Shown in pieces: positions 1 to 9,069 of a DNA stretch of 64,000 nt. This stretch comes from Acidobacteriota bacterium (lineage in GTDB: Bacteria > Acidobacteriota > Blastocatellia > UBA7656). The notes under the pieces are model-generated. The model saw only the letters and a list, made by a program, of their open reading frames with translations, was not told the origin of the DNA and did no database searches. Each line of letters begins with the position of its first letter. The first letter of the stretch is position 1. The DNA lies in NCBI GenBank assembly GCA_038040445.1, contig JBBPIG010000019.1, positions 54,037 through 118,036 on the forward strand. Direction: 5' to 3'. The position numbers and the translations under genes were made by a program.

Positions 1-354
1 CGCGGCATAACGATCGGTGGCTACCACGACTGCGATGGGCTGGCCAACAAAGACGACGTGATTGGTCGCCAGCACCCGATAGTCGGGCACCTTCAAGTCT
101 GGAAGCGCGGCCGCGCATGGCACCGGCCCGACCTTGGCAGCGACGTCTTTTCCGGTGTAGACGGCTACGACACCCGGCGCGTGAGAAGCTTCGCTCACGT
201 CGATGCTGGTAATGCGCGCATGCGCATACATAGAGCGCAAGAACGCGACGTGAAGCGTGTCGGGAAGCTTGATGTCATCAACGTAGTGGCCGAGCCCCTG
301 AATCAACCTGGGATCTTCGGTGCGCTTGATTCTCTGTCCGACGTACTTAGGCAT
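1..354 (-). CDS. Molybdenum hydroxylase large subunit (CoxL/xanthine dehydrogenase family), N-terminal part
   Basis: Only the first 118 codons are in the window; the gene runs off the left edge. The reading from the ATG at 352-354 begins MPKYVGQRIKRTEDPRLIQG and continues with HYVDDI, HVAFLRS and AHARI motifs. This is the classic N-terminus of aldehyde oxidase/xanthine dehydrogenase large subunits, including aerobic CO dehydrogenase CoxL. The family binds molybdopterin cytosine dinucleotide and oxidises CO, aldehydes or purines. The [2Fe-2S] subunit gene lies just upstream on the same strand, so the two form an operon; the FAD subunit is not visible and may lie off the edge. The active-site loop that separates true CO dehydrogenases from relatives is outside the window, so the substrate is open. 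Confidence 0.85.
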   Translation of the reverse strand, partial: MPKYVGQRIKRTEDPRLIQGLGHYVDDIKLPDTLHVAFLRSMYAHARITSIDVSEASHAPGVVAVYTGKDVAAKVGPVPCAAALPDLKVPDYRVLATNHVVFVGQPIAVVVATDRYAA

Positions 355-378
355 GATGTTTCTCCGTGCTTCGGAAAA

Positions 379-456
379 GTGATGCGTGATGCGTGATGCG
401 TGACCGGAAGTGGTTCACCAGATCTTTCCGGTCACGAATCACGCATCACGAATCAC
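379..456. repeat. Imperfect inverted repeat of a GATGCGT word
   Basis: The left arm (379-409) is three tandem copies of GTGATGC-type words followed by GTGACCGGAA. The right arm (426-456) is its reverse complement with 29 of 31 positions matching, and the loop is 16 bases. It fills the gap between the two molybdenum hydroxylase genes, inside an apparent operon, so it should be transcribed as a long hairpin between cistrons. Confidence 0.85.
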
Positions 457-466
457 CCTTCGCTTT

Positions 467-955
467 CTAATCTCCGGTCGCCGCCTGATCTTTCATCTTG
501 CGGGCGGCGTATTGAACGGCTTCGACGATGTGTTGATAGCCGGTACACCGGCACAGGTTGCCTTCCAACCCGTGACGAATTTGATCGACGGTCGGATCGG
601 GATTTCGATCCAGCATCTGCGCGGCGGACATGATCATACCCGGCGTGCAGTAGCCGCACTGCAAACCGTGCTGCTCCCAGAATCCTTCCTGGACCGGATG
701 CAGATCGCCGCTTGCGGCCATGCCCTCGATGGTGGTGACGTTAGCGCCGTCGGCCTGCACGGCGAACATCGTGCATGACTTGACCGACTGCCCATCGAGA
801 ATGACCGTGCATGCACCGCAGATCGAGGTTTCGCAGCCGACGTGAGTACCGGTCAATCCGAGGACGTCTCTCAGGTAATGGACCAACAGCATACGCGGCT
901 CGACTTCGTCGTGACGTGCCGCGCCGTTGACCGTGAGGGTAATGGGTTTTTTCAT
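467..955 (-). CDS. [2Fe-2S] iron-sulfur subunit of molybdenum hydroxylase (CoxS-like)
   Basis: A 162-residue small subunit that passes electrons from the molybdenum centre to FAD. The plant-ferredoxin-type cluster motif ([10 protein letters not shown], then a later Cys in VKSC) comes first, followed by the helical C-terminal cluster motif with CGYCTPGM and CRCTGYQ. Length and domain order match the CoxS/XdhC family. The start at 955 is preferred over a GTG at 964 because an AGGTGG ribosome site sits at correct spacing upstream of the ATG. The large-subunit gene follows on the same strand after a hairpin repeat. Function as CO dehydrogenase rather than another hydroxylase cannot be decided from this subunit. 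Confidence 0.9.
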   Translation of the reverse strand: MKKPITLTVNGAARHDEVEPRMLLVHYLRDVLGLTGTHVGCETSICGACTVILDGQSVKSCTMFAVQADGANVTTIEGMAASGDLHPVQEGFWEQHGLQCGYCTPGMIMSAAQMLDRNPDPTVDQIRHGLEGNLCRCTGYQHIVEAVQYAARKMKDQAATGD

Positions 956-1121
956 TGAAGCCACCTCGCTTGGTTTTAATGCGAATCAGGAATGGTCTAG
1001 TTGATTCTGCTCCGCTCAAAAGACCGGCTTGGTTTTTATACAACTGATTTCGGCGGGTTACAAGTTGAATTGAACGCACGCAACGCTTGCCATCGGAAAT
1101 GAGGGACGGTATCGTTCACCT

Positions 1122-1352
1122 ATGATCGATTGGTCTTCCTGTTCTGCCGTCGAGCGAGACCGGGAGAAGGTTAGCGGTTCATGGGTCTTCCGTAACACTC
1201 GCGTGCCTGTGATCGCACTATTCGAGAATCTTGAGGGCGGAGCCTCTCTCGATGATTTTCTGCTGTGGTTTCCCGGCGTTATGAGGGAACAAGTGGAGGC
1301 TGTCCTCGAATACACTATTCAAAGTCTGAAAGAAGGCCGTCAGGCGGCGTGA
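1122..1352 (+). CDS. DUF433 family antitoxin-like protein
   Basis: A 76-residue protein with the DUF433 signature: a GSWVFRNTRVPV segment, then LFENLEGGASLDDFL and a final helix ending EQVEAVLEY. DUF433 proteins are predicted helix-turn-helix DNA-binding antitoxins, usually paired with a DUF5615 PIN-like protein. That pairing is seen here: the next gene starts 2 bases after this stop. The role as antitoxin is family-based inference. Confidence 0.8.
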   Translation: MIDWSSCSAVERDREKVSGSWVFRNTRVPVIALFENLEGGASLDDFLLWFPGVMREQVEAVLEYTIQSLKEGRQAA

Positions 1353-1354
1353 CA

Positions 1355-1675
1355 ATGAAGCTACTATTCGATCAAGGGACTCCCGTTCCCTTAAGAAATC
1401 ATTTGCTTAATCACATCGTTGAGACAGCGCATGAGAAGGGGTGGAGCAATCTCAAAAATGGAGACTTGCTGACTCGGGCCGAGGCAGACGGGTTTGATGC
1501 TCTCATCACAACGGACCAAAATCTTCGCTACCAACAGAATCTGACCAGATGGAAGATTCGCGTCGTCGTCTTGTTAACTACGAATTGGCCTCGGATCAGA
1601 ACCCATGTTGATGTCGTCGTTCAGGCAATAGAAAGTTTGAAGTCCGGCAGTTACATCGAGATTCCTATCCCTTGA
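1355..1675 (+). CDS. DUF5615 PIN-like toxin-type protein
   Basis: A 106-residue protein from the ATG at 1355, two bases past the upstream DUF433 stop. It begins MKLLFDQGTPVPLRNHL, close to the family's usual LLDENLP opening, and has the central DALITTDQNLRYQQNL stretch typical of DUF5615. The Asp residues near the N-terminus and in TTDQN fit PIN-like acidic metal ligands. It is predicted to be an RNase-type toxin component held by the DUF433 partner. A longer reading from 1265 would overlap the upstream gene and is not supported. Confidence 0.8.
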   Translation: MKLLFDQGTPVPLRNHLLNHIVETAHEKGWSNLKNGDLLTRAEADGFDALITTDQNLRYQQNLTRWKIRVVVLLTTNWPRIRTHVDVVVQAIESLKSGSYIEIPIP

Positions 1676-1694
1676 AGTGCGGCTGGAACACCGG

Positions 1695-2657
1695 TCAACG
1701 AAGGCTCAGTCCGTCGGTGTTTCGAACACCTTGCATCCCAAAGTAGCGCACCGCCCGGCCGTAATCTCGATCGATCTGAGCCCGCAGCGCATCTATCGAC
1801 TCGAACTTCTTTTCACCCCGGAGCCGATGGAGAAATCGCACGCGAATCTTCTCGCCGTAAAGCTCGCGGTCGAAGTCCATCACGTGACTCTCAACCGTCA
1901 CCTCAGGTTCTCCGCCGAATGTCGGTTTGTGGCCGATGTTGGTAATCGATTGCCACCAAACTCCCTCCACTAATGTGAGGGTGACATACACACCGTTCGC
2001 CGGAATCACCATGTTGTGAGGCTTGAGGTTCGCAGTCGCGTAGCGAAGCTGGGTCTTGCCGATCTTTCGGCCTTCGATAACGCAGCTCTCGATGCCGTAT
2101 GGACGGCCCAGCATCCGCCGCGCCAGGTTGACGCGCCCGGCGCCCAGCAACCGCCGGATCATCGTCGAGCTTACGCGGTGATTGTGAATCAGCACTTCGG
2201 GCACTTCTTCCGTGACGCGGCCCAGTTGATTTCCGATACGGCTCAGAAGCTCGAATTTGCCTTTCCGATTGTGACCGAAAGCGAAGCCCTGGCCGAGATA
2301 GACCTCTCTCGCGTCCAGGCGGCCGAAGATAAACCTCAGCAGAAAATCTTCCGCGCTCACCTTGGAGAGCTCAGGCGTGAAGTCGAGCACAACCGTTTGA
2401 TCGATGCCCTGCCGCTCGATGCCTTCCATCTTCTGGTCGAATGTTTGAAGCAGCGGCGGCGCGGTTTCCGGGTGCAGCACCGCTCGCGGATGCGGATCGA
2501 ACGTGACAACGGTAGCGGGGACGTCCAGCACTCGCGAGCGCTCGACGACCCGGCGCATTATCATTTGATGTGCGAGGTGAAGTCCATCGAACACGCCGAA
2601 GGTCAGCACGGTTGGCGTTTTGACCTCGCGGTCGTTTATGTCGCGAAAGATTCTCAT
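1695..2657 (-). CDS. ribF: Bifunctional riboflavin kinase/FAD synthetase
   Basis: This 320-residue enzyme phosphorylates riboflavin to FMN and adenylylates FMN to FAD in the cytoplasm. The N-terminal nucleotidyltransferase domain shows [13 protein letters not shown] (usually NFDGVHxGHQ) and VTFDPHPR. The middle holds [18 protein letters not shown] and SSTMIRRLL segments. The C-terminal kinase domain has TANL, NGVY and the [16 protein letters not shown] pattern. Length is normal (about 310). It is a single gene converging on the DUF5615 gene and divergent from the ThiO-like gene. Confidence 0.95.
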   Translation of the reverse strand: MRIFRDINDREVKTPTVLTFGVFDGLHLAHQMIMRRVVERSRVLDVPATVVTFDPHPRAVLHPETAPPLLQTFDQKMEGIERQGIDQTVVLDFTPELSKVSAEDFLLRFIFGRLDAREVYLGQGFAFGHNRKGKFELLSRIGNQLGRVTEEVPEVLIHNHRVSSTMIRRLLGAGRVNLARRMLGRPYGIESCVIEGRKIGKTQLRYATANLKPHNMVIPANGVYVTLTLVEGVWWQSITNIGHKPTFGGEPEVTVESHVMDFDRELYGEKIRVRFLHRLRGEKKFESIDALRAQIDRDYGRAVRYFGMQGVRNTDGLSLR

Positions 2658-2799
2658 CCAAAGTCCTTGACCGCATCGATTCTAACTGCCAAGACGCAAA
2701 GAGCGAAGCCGATAGCGCGGCTACCGCGAACCATCCACGGTCCGATGGCCGGCGAGCGGCCTCGCCGCTTTTATTCGCGCGATGCTACGATGACGCTCT

Positions 2800-3870
2800 A
2801 TGGCAACGGACGTAATCATAGTTGGCGGCGGGGTGATCGGGTGCTCGATCGCTTGGAGACTCGCGCAGTCGGGTCTGAAGGTCGCGGTCATCGAGCGGGG
2901 CGGGGTTGGGTGCGAGGCTTCACGGGCGGCCGCCGGGATGCTGTCGCCTCAGGGCGAATCGCAGACCGCGGGACCGTTCTTTGATTTATGTCTTCGCAGT
3001 CGCGCGATGTACCGGAGGTTTGCCGAAGAGCTTACTGAAGCATCCGGCATCGACGTCGAGTACAAAGACGAGGGGACGCTGTTCGTCCTTGTCGAGGGTG
3101 AGGATCAAGAGGAGAAAACCAGGTGGGCGGCGTGGCAGCTTGAAGCCGGGCTTCCTCTCGAGTTCGTGTCAGCGGAGGACATCCACAAGATCGAGCCTTC
3201 TGTCACGGAGTCGGCTACCGGAGCCATTTTCCTGCCACAGGAGCATCAGGTTGAGAATCGCCGCTTGATGGACGCGTTGGACGTTGCGATGCGCCAAGCG
3301 GGCGTCAGGTTGATCGAAGACTCTGAGGTCACGGCTCTCGACACAGTCCACGGAAAGGTCATTGGTGTCTTGTGTGACAGCGAGCGAATGTCAGCCGGTT
3401 TGGTCGTCGTAGCCGCAGGGGCCTGGTCGAGTTCGTTGTTGGAACCAATCGGGCTGAACATCAGCATCATCCCTGCTCGCGGTCAGATGATCGCGGTAAG
3501 AGGTCAAGCGGGTGATATCAATCGGGTGCTTCATTCAAGCCGGGTCTACGTTGTCCCGCGCCGCGACGGCCGAATCCTGATCGGCGCAACGGTCGAGTAC
3601 GTGGGCTTTAAAAAAGCTGTCACGGTTGATGCCATCAAAAACTTGCTGAGTGCCGCAGTGGAATTGGTCCCTTCGCTAAGAGAACTCGAGATAGTAGATA
3701 CATGGTCGGGGCTCAGGCCCGATACAATCGACCATCTGCCGATCATTGGGCCAAGCGGCATCGAGAATCTCTTGCTAGCCACCGGGCATTTTAGAAACGG
3801 GATATTACTTGCGCCCATCACCGCCAACCTTATCGCAGATTGCCTTGTCGCTGGGACGGGCGCCCGGTGA
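2800..3870 (+). CDS. thiO: FAD-dependent glycine oxidase ThiO-like
   Basis: A 356-residue D-amino-acid-oxidase family flavoprotein. The N-terminus has the Rossmann motif VIIVGGGVIGCSIAWRL, an ERGG turn and the AAAGMLSPQ segment typical of ThiO. The C-terminus has WSGLRPDTIDHLPIIG and GHFRNGILLAP. ThiO oxidises glycine to iminoacetic acid for the thiazole of thiamine. No other thiamine gene (thiS, thiG) lies nearby, so a related amine or amino-acid oxidase role is possible. The symbol rests on family resemblance. Confidence 0.85.
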   Translation: MATDVIIVGGGVIGCSIAWRLAQSGLKVAVIERGGVGCEASRAAAGMLSPQGESQTAGPFFDLCLRSRAMYRRFAEELTEASGIDVEYKDEGTLFVLVEGEDQEEKTRWAAWQLEAGLPLEFVSAEDIHKIEPSVTESATGAIFLPQEHQVENRRLMDALDVAMRQAGVRLIEDSEVTALDTVHGKVIGVLCDSERMSAGLVVVAAGAWSSSLLEPIGLNISIIPARGQMIAVRGQAGDINRVLHSSRVYVVPRRDGRILIGATVEYVGFKKAVTVDAIKNLLSAAVELVPSLRELEIVDTWSGLRPDTIDHLPIIGPSGIENLLLATGHFRNGILLAPITANLIADCLVAGTGAR

Positions 3871-3943
3871 ACTGATGCCATTCTCAGTTGAGCGTTTCGC
3901 GCTTCCTTAATTTCGATTCCACTCCATAACATTGTGAACGCTG

Positions 3944-6199
3944 TTGGCGAGTGTTAACCTGAAAAACCGAAATACAGTTGGGTTATCAGTGACAACGGAT
4001 CATCTAATAGCGTCGAACTCGGCGCCGCACCATTCACGCCAGGGGCTACTACATCGGGCGTTCGCACGAAGGGCGCTCCTGATATTTGCCGCCCTCGCGG
4101 TAGCTGCGTGCGCGATCGCGCCGTTCCATTTCGCTCAGCGCAAGTTTTCCCCAGGCAATGAAGTCATAAACGTGATTTCGTATCACGATCTGGTCGAACA
4201 TTTCGTTGTGATGGAGCACTTTGATAAGGTGCTGCGGTCCGGGGTCATTTATCCGCGCTGGTTGTCGGATATGAACAATGGCTATGGCAACGCCTGGACG
4301 AATTTTTACCCGCCCGGTTTCTACTACCTCGCTTCGCTGATTCATTCGGTGGGTTTCGATTGGCTGACTACTCTTTTCATAGCATCTGTTCTGGCGCTCG
4401 CCGGCTCGGGCATCGCGATGTACGCGCTATCGCGAGCGTTCTACGGGCGCCTTGCCAGCGGTATTGCCGGCTTGTTGTACATGCTGCTTCCCTTCCATCT
4501 GCTGAATCTCTATTGGCAGGGAGCGATGCCTCAGTTTACGGGGTTCCTCTTTCTACCGCTCGTGCTCTACTTCGCGTTCAGGTTGGGGAACGATGGGCGA
4601 GCGCGTCACTATGCAGGGATGGGATTGGCCTATGGACTCTACGTGCTGACCCATTTGCCGGTCAGCTATTTGATGAGTTATGCCCTCGCGCTTTACGCGA
4701 TCATTTGGGCTGTGAGCGAAAGAGATTGGAGAATCACGTTGCGGATAGCAGGCGGGATGGCTATTGGGCTTTTGCTGAGCGCGATCTATTGGCTGCCGGC
4801 TCTTGTCGAGTCGAAGTACGCTTTCGAGAACACCTCAGGTCTGTTTCCATATCACAGCGGCTACCTGCTTCTCCTCCCGCCAGGCGATCCTTTCAACTAC
4901 GTTCTGAATCACTTGTTCCTGGTACAAGCCCTGCTGTTGGCGGTTGCCATCGTGATCTTGCGTTCGACCGGCCAACGCGATGACAAGACGACTTCGCAGA
5001 AACAGACTCGCCTGATGATCATCCTGGGAATTGCTACAACTTTCATGGTGACTTCGTTGTCGCTTTATCCGTCGATGCTGATTCCCAAAATAGAAGTTGC
5101 AGCTTTCCCGTGGCGATGGATCGCCGTCGCCAGCGTTTTCACATCGCTGTTGGCCGGAGCGGCCGCCGAGCGGCTGGTGAGATACAAGGCGATTGGCAGC
5201 AAGACGCGGTGGGCTGGCTCCGCGGCACTCATAGCCGTGGTGATCGTGAACCTCTGGATAACAGTTAAGTTTGGAATCATCCCGCCAATCTCAAAACCAA
5301 CTATCAAGTCAACAGTCGGCTTGCTCGAAGGCAACTACACGCCTCGAGACGCCACCTTCATAACATATCTGCCCGACACCGAACGCGTGATGATTACACC
5401 TGAGGGCGGAGCCGCGGAAATAGTTCGCTGGGACCCGCAATACCGTGTGATAGCTGTTCGAGTCGATCAACCGACCGAGCTTCGACTCAAGAGCTACAAC
5501 TTTCCGGGCTGGACGGCTCGCATCGACGGTGAAGAAGCACCCCTGTCGAGCGACAAGGACGGAGTCCAGGTTATCTCGGTGCCGCCGGGCCGGCATAAGA
5601 TCGAGACAAGGTTTGGCGACACTCTTCCCCGGAAGCTTGGCGCGGGCGTCTTCGGCCTGGGGCTTGCGCTGATCGTCGGGTTGGCCTTGGCGGATCACCT
5701 CACACGGATCAAGACAAGAAGCCATGAACCGGTGATCGGCGATGAAACAACAGAAGGACAAACCTCGCCTCGAGTGGCCCGACAAAAAACAAGACTCATC
5801 GCGGCCGGCTTCGTCGTCCTTGCAGTCATCGTTGTCGGCGTTGCGGTTAAACAATTGAGCAAACCTTCGTCCGAAGACGGTCTCACGGCTGGAGAGGCTC
5901 CCACCGAGAGTGCAAGTCGCGCTATCGCTCCGAACTCGGAAGTGAGATTGTTTGTCGGCGCCATGAATCCGATACCCGTTGCAGTTGATGAAAGAGCATT
6001 GGATGAATTGATGAGCGCGCTGGCGATGCGGAATAACGAACGCGTGGAAGAATTGATTCAAGCGCGCAAACTATTCCGGGTCGAGAAGAACACGCGGGTT
6101 CGCATTCTTGAAGCCGGCTCAGGGAAGCTCAAAGTGCGAATCCTTGAAGGCGACAGTGTAACACTTGACGGCTGGGTGCCCGAGAGATGGATCAGATGA
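3944..6199 (+). CDS. Polytopic membrane protein with PTPS-related (YfhO-like) region and C-terminal SH3-like tail
   Basis: A 751-residue protein with about 10-12 membrane helices from roughly residue 45 to 475. The segment HFDKVLRSGVIYPRW, then NNGYGNAWTNFYPPG, matches the 6-pyruvoyl-tetrahydropterin-synthase-related membrane family, which resembles GT-C glycosyltransferases and YfhO. An extracytoplasmic domain follows (YNFPGWTARIDGEEA), then further helices. The C-terminal 60 residues look like a bacterial SH3 domain (RVEKNTRVRILE, DGWVPERWI). The annotated start is TTG at 3944; GTG at 3989 is an alternative. A role in surface glycan or glycolipid assembly is likely from neighbours, but the substrate is unknown. 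Confidence 0.7.
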   Translation: MASVNLKNRNTVGLSVTTDHLIASNSAPHHSRQGLLHRAFARRALLIFAALAVAACAIAPFHFAQRKFSPGNEVINVISYHDLVEHFVVMEHFDKVLRSGVIYPRWLSDMNNGYGNAWTNFYPPGFYYLASLIHSVGFDWLTTLFIASVLALAGSGIAMYALSRAFYGRLASGIAGLLYMLLPFHLLNLYWQGAMPQFTGFLFLPLVLYFAFRLGNDGRARHYAGMGLAYGLYVLTHLPVSYLMSYALALYAIIWAVSERDWRITLRIAGGMAIGLLLSAIYWLPALVESKYAFENTSGLFPYHSGYLLLLPPGDPFNYVLNHLFLVQALLLAVAIVILRSTGQRDDKTTSQKQTRLMIILGIATTFMVTSLSLYPSMLIPKIEVAAFPWRWIAVASVFTSLLAGAAAERLVRYKAIGSKTRWAGSAALIAVVIVNLWITVKFGIIPPISKPTIKSTVGLLEGNYTPRDATFITYLPDTERVMITPEGGAAEIVRWDPQYRVIAVRVDQPTELRLKSYNFPGWTARIDGEEAPLSSDKDGVQVISVPPGRHKIETRFGDTLPRKLGAGVFGLGLALIVGLALADHLTRIKTRSHEPVIGDETTEGQTSPRVARQKTRLIAAGFVVLAVIVVGVAVKQLSKPSSEDGLTAGEAPTESASRAIAPNSEVRLFVGAMNPIPVAVDERALDELMSALAMRNNERVEELIQARKLFRVEKNTRVRILEAGSGKLKVRILEGDSVTLDGWVPERWIR

Positions 6200-6295
6200 C
6201 AATAGCTCACCGAGCCGGCGGTTCTTCCCCTTTGATTGACGTGCTCTGGTTCGCATTCTAAACTTCGGTTCTAGTGAAAGAGGGGTATCTGCGCA

Positions 6296-6389
6296 AATCC
6301 GCCGAATCAGTGTCATTCGTGGTCTATGCGTCGCCGGCAATGCGATTCTTACGAACCATCGACCACGGATGACACGGCTTTGACGGATT
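6296..6389. repeat. Imperfect inverted repeat, GACCACGGAT family
   Basis: The left arm 6296-6324 pairs with the right arm 6361-6389 at 24 of 29 positions across a 36-base loop. The arms carry GACCACGGATGACAC and GACGGATT words that recur in the repeat at 30130-30209. It lies in the 267-base gap between two plus-strand genes. Confidence 0.75.
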
Positions 6390-6466
6390 CGCACCGATTC
6401 GTGCCCATTTGATCGCTAGCAAAACGGCTGTTACAAGTCTTTGAGAATTCTTATGAGGGGACAGAT

Positions 6467-7015
6467 ATGCCGATTGCGCCAGATGTTCGCCTGGAGGAAG
6501 GCGTCAAGATATTTCAGCCCGAGCTGGTGAATCTCTACGGCTGCAGAGTCGGCCGCGACACCAGGATCGGAGCGTTTGTAGAGATTCAGAAGAATGCGGT
6601 GGTCGGCGCGCGCTGCAAGGTTTCGTCTCACACTTTTATCTGCGAAGGCGTGATCATCGAAGATGAGGTCTTCATCGGGCACGGGGTGATGTTCACCAAC
6701 GATCCGTATCCTCGCGCGACCAATTCAGACGGCAGCCTCCAGACGGACGCTGATTGGCAGTTGGTCGCCACGACGGTCAGGCGTCGCGCGTCGATAGGCA
6801 GCAACGCGACCATACTGGCGGGGGTGACGATCGGCGTAGGCGCTTTGGTCGGCGCAGGCGCGGTCGTGACGCGGGACGTTGCCGACTACGCTATCGTCGC
6901 GGGAGTTCCTGCTCGGACTGTGGGTGATACCAGAGGGGAGAACCCAGTAGGCAGTAGGCAGAAGGCAGAAGGCAAAAGGCAGAAAACAGAAGGCAGAAGC
7001 CGGAGGTCAGAATAG
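6467..7015 (+). CDS. Left-handed beta-helix acetyltransferase (WbpD/WlbB-like)
   Basis: A 182-residue hexapeptide-repeat acyltransferase. The imperfect hexapeptide ladder covers residues 1-150 (GCRVGRDTRIGAFVEI, GSNATILAGVTIGVGALVG) with the EGVIIEDEVFIGHGVMFTND loop, and it closes with the family ending DYAIVAGVPARTVG. The best match by eye is to UDP-2-acetamido-3-amino-glucuronate N-acetyltransferases. The adjacent Gfo/Idh/MocA oxidoreductase is the usual partner (WlbA/WbpB) for diacetamido uronic acid sugars. The last 25 or so residues (Gln/Lys/Glu/Arg-rich, GSRQKAEGKRQKTEG) are not family sequence: they are read from the intergenic repeat at 6945-7145, which also supplies the stop. Confidence 0.85.
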   Translation: MPIAPDVRLEEGVKIFQPELVNLYGCRVGRDTRIGAFVEIQKNAVVGARCKVSSHTFICEGVIIEDEVFIGHGVMFTNDPYPRATNSDGSLQTDADWQLVATTVRRRASIGSNATILAGVTIGVGALVGAGAVVTRDVADYAIVAGVPARTVGDTRGENPVGSRQKAEGKRQKTEGRSRRSE

Positions 7016-7145
7016 GGTTGGCCAAGCAAACAGGCTGAGGTCAGAGGCTTGCACTGAACCCCGCCAAAGAGAGAGAGCAGGAGCTACACTATTGTTCATT
7101 GAACTACGCCTCCTGCCTTCTGCCTTCTGCCTTCCGCCTTCTGCC
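6945..7145. repeat. Inverted array of GGCAGAA words
   Basis: The left arm (about 6945-7008) is a tandem run of GGCAGAA/GGCAGTA variants. The right arm (about 7108-7145) is the complementary TTCTGCC run, with about 100 unrelated bases between. The left arm lies inside the 3' end of the acetyltransferase reading frame. The right arm ends about 15 bases before the next start codon. Confidence 0.85.
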
Positions 7146-7159
7146 CTACGAGGTACAGC

Positions 7160-8188
7160 ATGATCGGCATTGGAGTCATCGGCTACGGATACTGGGGGCC
7201 GAATCTGGTCCGCAACTTTGCTGAAGCCCCAGGCGCGTCGCTCGTAGGCATATGCGACAAACGCGAAGAGCGGCTCGCGGAAGCGCGCCGCCGCTATTCC
7301 TCGGCGCGAGTAACGGAGCATTATGCTGAGTTGCTGGCTGATCCCGCGATTGATGCCGTCGCCATCGCCACGCCGGTCTCGTCTCACTTCGAACTGGCGA
7401 TTGAAGCTCTCAGATCCGATAAGCACGTGTTGGTTGAAAAACCGCTTGCTTCGACGTCCGAACAAGCGGCGCAGTTGATCGAAGAAGCAGCCAGCCGCAA
7501 TCTGGTGTTGATGGTCGATCACACCTTCGTCTACACCGGCGCCGTCCGCAAGATACGCGAGATGGTCAATTCCGGCGCGCTTGGAGACATCTACTACTAC
7601 GATTCCGTTCGCGTGAACCTCGGCCTGTTTCAGCACGACGTGAACGTAATCTGGGATCTGGCCGTGCACGATCTGTCGATACTGGACTTCGTGTTGCCGA
7701 GTAAGCCGGTCGCAGTTTCGGCTACCGGCATCAGTCACATCCCGGGCCAACCGGAAAACGTTGCGTACTTAACGCTGTTTTTCGCTGATACCAAGATCGC
7801 GCATCTTCATGTGAACTGGCTTGCGCCGGTTAAGATCAGACGTACGCTCATCGGCGGCAGCGAGAGGATGATTGTCTATGACGACCTGGAGCCCAGCGAG
7901 AAGATCAAGATCTACGACAAGGGTGTGAGCGTTTCGCCCTTGCATGAAGAAGTTTATGAGCTGCTGGTTAGCTATCGCTCCGGCGACATGTGGGCCCCGA
8001 AGCTGGACCAGACGGAGGGCCTTCAAACAGAAGCGCGGCATTTCATCGATTGCATCGAGAACAATAAGCGCCCGGTAACCGATGGGGATGCCGGCCTGAG
8101 AGTAGTGCGCCTGCTCGAGGCTGCCGAGAAGTCTATGAGCGCACGCGGCCAGCTTGTGGAGCTTCCACGTTCGGAGCAAGCAGAGTGA
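7160..8188 (+). CDS. Gfo/Idh/MocA family NAD(P)-dependent sugar oxidoreductase
   Basis: A 342-residue dehydrogenase. The N-terminal Rossmann fold has GVIGYGYWGPNLVRNF, and the family catalytic motif EKP is seen in HVLVEKPLA near residue 97. The C-terminal alpha/beta domain includes GALGDIYYYDSVRVNLG and WDLAVHDLSILDF, a pattern seen in WlbA/WbpB-type UDP-N-acetyl-glucosaminuronate 3-dehydrogenases. Its gene follows the acetyltransferase and precedes a GT2 gene, which fits synthesis and use of an amino-sugar nucleotide for surface glycan. The exact substrate is inference. Confidence 0.88.
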   Translation: MIGIGVIGYGYWGPNLVRNFAEAPGASLVGICDKREERLAEARRRYSSARVTEHYAELLADPAIDAVAIATPVSSHFELAIEALRSDKHVLVEKPLASTSEQAAQLIEEAASRNLVLMVDHTFVYTGAVRKIREMVNSGALGDIYYYDSVRVNLGLFQHDVNVIWDLAVHDLSILDFVLPSKPVAVSATGISHIPGQPENVAYLTLFFADTKIAHLHVNWLAPVKIRRTLIGGSERMIVYDDLEPSEKIKIYDKGVSVSPLHEEVYELLVSYRSGDMWAPKLDQTEGLQTEARHFIDCIENNKRPVTDGDAGLRVVRLLEAAEKSMSARGQLVELPRSEQAE

Positions 8189-8205
8189 TTCCTTAGCGCT
8201 AACGC

Positions 8206-9030
8206 ATGGCGGCTGTCATTCTCGCAGGGTCTTTCTCAAGGCTCTTCGCACTGATTCTCGCAAAGCTCGGACGAAGGAGTAACTTCAGATTGCGCAGCGT
8301 CTCTGTTTGCTTTCCAGCCTACAATGAGGAAGCCACAATCGAACGTGTGTTGAATGAGGCGCACGAACTTCTGCGCGCGTCCGGGCTGGAGTACGAAATC
8401 CTGGTCTGCAATGACGGGTGCACAGACGGTACTGGACGCATCGCCGAAGAGGTGGCTGGCCGTCTGCCGCAAATCCGAGTACTCCACAATCCGCGCAACC
8501 TTGGAATTCGCGCAACCTTCGAGCGATTGTACCGCGAAGCCACCAAAGACTTCGTGTTCCTCAACTCAACTGATCGGCAGTGGGAGACCAGTGTTCTGTT
8601 CGATATGCTCCCACTCACCCGAGACTTCGACATCGTCATCGCCTCCCGAAAAGATAAGCACTATGGACCCGCCCGGCGTTTTGTATCCTGGGTGTTCAAC
8701 ATCGTGCCCACGGTTCTGTTCGGGGTAAGGACCTACGACGCTGGCGCAGTGAAGCTTGTCAGCCGCGAAATAGTCGAGCGCTTCGCGCTTGTGTCGCGTT
8801 CTCCTTTTTCCGAGGCGGAGCGCCTGATACGCGCCGCGCGGGCAGGCTATCGCATCGCCAGCTACCCGGTGGAAGTTGAAGAGCGCGGGGCCGGCCACGC
8901 GCGAGGCGTTAGCTTCTGGGCGGTTACTGAAGCCGTCAAAGATGTGTTGCGCGTCTGGTGGGCGCTGCGAATCAAGCGGGTAGACCTGCGCTCTTCCGAA
9001 AAACCCGAAAAGCAAAGCCCGGCTCAGTGA
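8206..9030 (+). CDS. Family 2 glycosyltransferase
   Basis: A 274-residue GT-A fold transferase. The conserved opening SVSVCFPAYNEEATIERV, the nucleotide-binding VCNDGCTDGTG and HNPRNLGIRATFE are clear. The usual DxD-type segment appears as FLNSTDRQWE, with Asp not paired in the usual DADLQ form. This resembles polyprenol-phosphate sugar transferases (dolichol-phosphate mannose synthase type). The first 25 residues are not family-like; a TTG near 8290, just before LRSVSV, is a possible true start. It begins 17 bases after the oxidoreductase and is probably co-transcribed. Confidence 0.85.
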   Translation: MAAVILAGSFSRLFALILAKLGRRSNFRLRSVSVCFPAYNEEATIERVLNEAHELLRASGLEYEILVCNDGCTDGTGRIAEEVAGRLPQIRVLHNPRNLGIRATFERLYREATKDFVFLNSTDRQWETSVLFDMLPLTRDFDIVIASRKDKHYGPARRFVSWVFNIVPTVLFGVRTYDAGAVKLVSREIVERFALVSRSPFSEAERLIRAARAGYRIASYPVEVEERGAGHARGVSFWAVTEAVKDVLRVWWALRIKRVDLRSSEKPEKQSPAQ

Positions 9031-9069
9031 CCGGCTGATCTCGCTCGATCGACGCTGCGAGCGCCCGGG

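Noticed and set aside
379..456. Hairpins as transposon terminal inverted repeats
   Set aside because: The loops hold no transposase, no target-site duplications were seen, and word content differs from site to site.
2016..2984. 322-codon plus-strand open frame
   Set aside because: Antisense to ribF and overlapping the ThiO-like gene; composition is Arg-rich and not protein-like.
5309..6061. 250-codon minus-strand open frame
   Set aside because: Antisense to the PTPS-related membrane protein gene; no ribosome site or motif.
7007..7750. 247-codon minus-strand open frame
   Set aside because: Antisense to the Gfo/Idh/MocA gene and partly made of repeat sequence.
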